Source: an uncultured Flavobacteriales bacterium (lineage in GTDB: Bacteria; Bacteroidota; Bacteroidia; Flavobacteriales; BACL11). Taken from it: DNA of 17,692 nucleotides. Where the stretch lies: NCBI GenBank assembly GCA_950069165.1, contig CATMIT010000026.1, positions 1-17,692 on the forward strand, read 5' to 3'. The translations under genes and the position numbers were made by a program. The notes under the pieces are model-generated. The model had not been told where the DNA came from. It was given only the letters and a program-made list of their open reading frames with translations, and made no database searches. Numbering within the stretch: position 1 is the first letter of the stretch; each line of letters starts with the position of its first letter. Positions 16,339 through 17,692 of the stretch are shown one piece after another.

Positions 16339-17166
16339 ATGGAAAATAATAATACCAACTCATTCAGGCAGAAAATTCACGAAATTATTTTTGAAGCAGA
16401 TACTACAAATGGTAAATTATTTGATATTATTCTGTTAGCAGCTATTCTCCTTTCTATTGTAGGTGTCATGTTAGAAAGTGTTTATGAGATAGACAGAAAA
16501 TATCATGAACTAATAATAGCTTTTGAATGGGGGTTTACCATTCTTTTTACAATTGAATATTTCTTTCGTATTTATGCTGTTAATAGACCGTTTAAATATA
16601 TATTTTCATTTATGGGCATAGTAGATTTGTTAGCTATTATTCCAACCTATTTAATATTTATTTTGCCTGCAGCGCATTCTTTATCTGTTATTAGAGCAAT
16701 AAGACTGATTAGGATTTTTAGAATTTTTAAACTATCAAGATATTTACGTGGAGCTCATACAATGCAGATAGCTTTAAGATCTTCTCGTCCAAAAATTATC
16801 GTTTTTTTACTTTCAGTAATATTATTAGTTATTATATTAGGAACATTAATGTATGTTATTGAAAGTGGTGCTAGAACAAATGGTTTTGAGAATATTCCAA
16901 ATTCAATATATTGGGCAATAATTACTCTTACTACTGTTGGTTATGGAAATATTGTTCCAATGACGATATTTGGGAAAATAGTTGCCTCTTTCATAATGAT
17001 TTTAGGTTATGGAATTATTGCTGTTCCAACTGGTATTGTAACGGCAGAATTTTCCAGAAAAAGAAAGGAAAAGGTAAATACACAAGTTTGCCCGGACTGC
17101 ACTGCAGAAGGACATGAAATGGAAGCTAAATTTTGTAATAAATGTGGGGCAGAGCTTAATCCATAA
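16339..17166 (+). CDS. Voltage-gated potassium channel with C-terminal zinc ribbon
   Basis: This is an inner-membrane ion channel subunit of 275 residues, expected to work as a tetramer. Four voltage-sensor helices come first. S4 is at about 115-134, with Arg119, Arg122, Arg125, Arg128, Lys131 and Arg134 at every third position. S5, the pore loop and S6 follow. The selectivity filter is TVGYG (199-203) within TLTTVGYGNIVP, the K+ signature. After S6 a short basic linker leads to a zinc ribbon with Cys251, Cys254, Cys266 and Cys269 (CPDC, then CNKCG). The coding end overlaps the convergent acyl-CoA synthetase by 11 bases. It is the third gene of the DUF5606 operon. The four-cysteine module may serve assembly or redox/metal sensing, which is inference. 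Confidence 0.93.
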   Translation: MENNNTNSFRQKIHEIIFEADTTNGKLFDIILLAAILLSIVGVMLESVYEIDRKYHELIIAFEWGFTILFTIEYFFRIYAVNRPFKYIFSFMGIVDLLAIIPTYLIFILPAAHSLSVIRAIRLIRIFRIFKLSRYLRGAHTMQIALRSSRPKIIVFLLSVILLVIILGTLMYVIESGARTNGFENIPNSIYWAIITLTTVGYGNIVPMTIFGKIVASFIMILGYGIIAVPTGIVTAEFSRKRKEKVNTQVCPDCTAEGHEMEAKFCNKCGAELNP

Positions 17167-17692
17167 TTATTCTCTCCCCTTCATACCAAGCTTTATAATT
17201 AGCATTATATAATTTCTCAATTGCATTACGCTTTATTTTCATAGTTGGAGTAAGTAGTTTATTTTCCACTGTCCAATCTTCTTTTACTACAATAATATTG
17301 TGAATTTTTTCATGGCTATCTAGTTTTGGGTTTACCACTTCCAAAGTTCTCTCCAAACTTAAAGTTAAATCTGTATCTGCTTTTGACTTTCCTCTTCCTG
17401 AAAGCACAATTATCGCAATTGGCTGAGGAATATGAGTCCCCACCACACATACTTGTTCTATATTCTTATTTGCAGAAAGTTTCATCTCAATTGGAGAAGG
17501 AGCAACATATTTTCCTTTAGATGTTTTGAAAATATCTTTTACTCTACCTGTAATGGTTAAAAAACCTTTTTCATCAATTACCCCTTCATCACCTGTATGT
17601 AGCCATCCATCAATTATGGTTTTATTGGTTTCGGCTTCATCCTTATAATAGCCGTCCATGAGGGCATCATGCTTTATTAAAATTTCTTTTTG
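17156..17692 (-). CDS. Long-chain acyl-CoA synthetase, C-terminal part (5' end outside window)
   Basis: These are the last 178 residues of an AMP-forming acyl-CoA ligase of the ANL superfamily, which activates fatty acids to acyl-CoA via acyl-AMP. The frame stays open to base 17692, reading QKEILIKHDALMDGYYKDEA, so the ATG at 17659 is internal. GWLHTGDEG contains the ATP-ribose aspartate. GRVKDIFKTSKGKYVAPSPIE is the hinge between the large and small domains. LTPTMKIKR near the end provides the C-terminal lysine region typical of long-chain enzymes. Absence of a start in the window means the substrate-pocket region is not visible. The gene is convergent with the channel and overlaps it by 11 bases. 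Confidence 0.92.
   Translation of the reverse strand, partial: QKEILIKHDALMDGYYKDEAETNKTIIDGWLHTGDEGVIDEKGFLTITGRVKDIFKTSKGKYVAPSPIEMKLSANKNIEQVCVVGTHIPQPIAIIVLSGRGKSKADTDLTLSLERTLEVVNPKLDSHEKIHNIIVVKEDWTVENKLLTPTMKIKRNAIEKLYNANYKAWYEGERIIMD

Noticed and set aside
1..17692. Search for CRISPR arrays, toxin-antitoxin pairs, restriction or phage-defence genes, transposases and tRNAs.
   Set aside because: No repeat-spacer array, no such protein families, and no RNA-gene-like structure were seen; every gap is shorter than about 115 bases.

Overview
The window looks like a chromosomal core-genome segment of a Bacteroidota bacterium. It is AT-rich. Several genes are preceded by the Bacteroidota -7 promoter element TAnnTTTG and none has an obvious Shine-Dalgarno sequence. 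Its families are typical of that phylum: a TonB-dependent receptor with a carboxypeptidase-regulatory-like N-terminus, DUF5606, DUF5777, DUF6438, a long YidC, and the futalosine-pathway enzyme MqnA. I cannot assign an order or family. There are 18 protein genes, two of them cut by the window edges. I see no rRNA, tRNA, insertion sequence, prophage or CRISPR array. No intergenic gap exceeds about 115 bases.

Layout. Bases 2-6681 run rightward: the end of holA, a TonB-dependent receptor (441-2717), then pyrG, yidC and a DUF6438 lipoprotein joined by two TAATG stop/start overlaps. Bases 6678-7903 run leftward: a DUF456 membrane protein followed by mqnA. purB (8018-9361) runs rightward alone. A six-gene leftward operon (14075 down to 9358) carries a UMF1-type MFS transporter, a small c-type cytochrome lipoprotein, a YceI protein, a DUF5777 outer-membrane barrel, lhgO and a 184-residue protein I do not recognise. 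A rightward operon (14171-17166) carries DUF5606, an M3 oligoendopeptidase and a voltage-gated K+ channel with a C-terminal zinc ribbon. At the right edge a leftward acyl-CoA synthetase is cut.

How the genes fit together. Most are housekeeping: replication (holA), CTP and AMP synthesis (pyrG, purB), membrane protein insertion (yidC) and menaquinone synthesis (mqnA). The least explained part is the six-gene operon. It combines a predicted lipid-anchored haem protein, a secreted isoprenoid-binding-fold protein, an outer-membrane barrel of unknown function and a flavin dehydrogenase that normally feeds electrons to the quinone pool. A cell-envelope redox module is a reasonable inference but is not shown by sequence alone. 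Packing is tight: all three convergent gene pairs overlap at their 3' ends, two of them through a shared TTAA, leaving no space for ordinary terminators.
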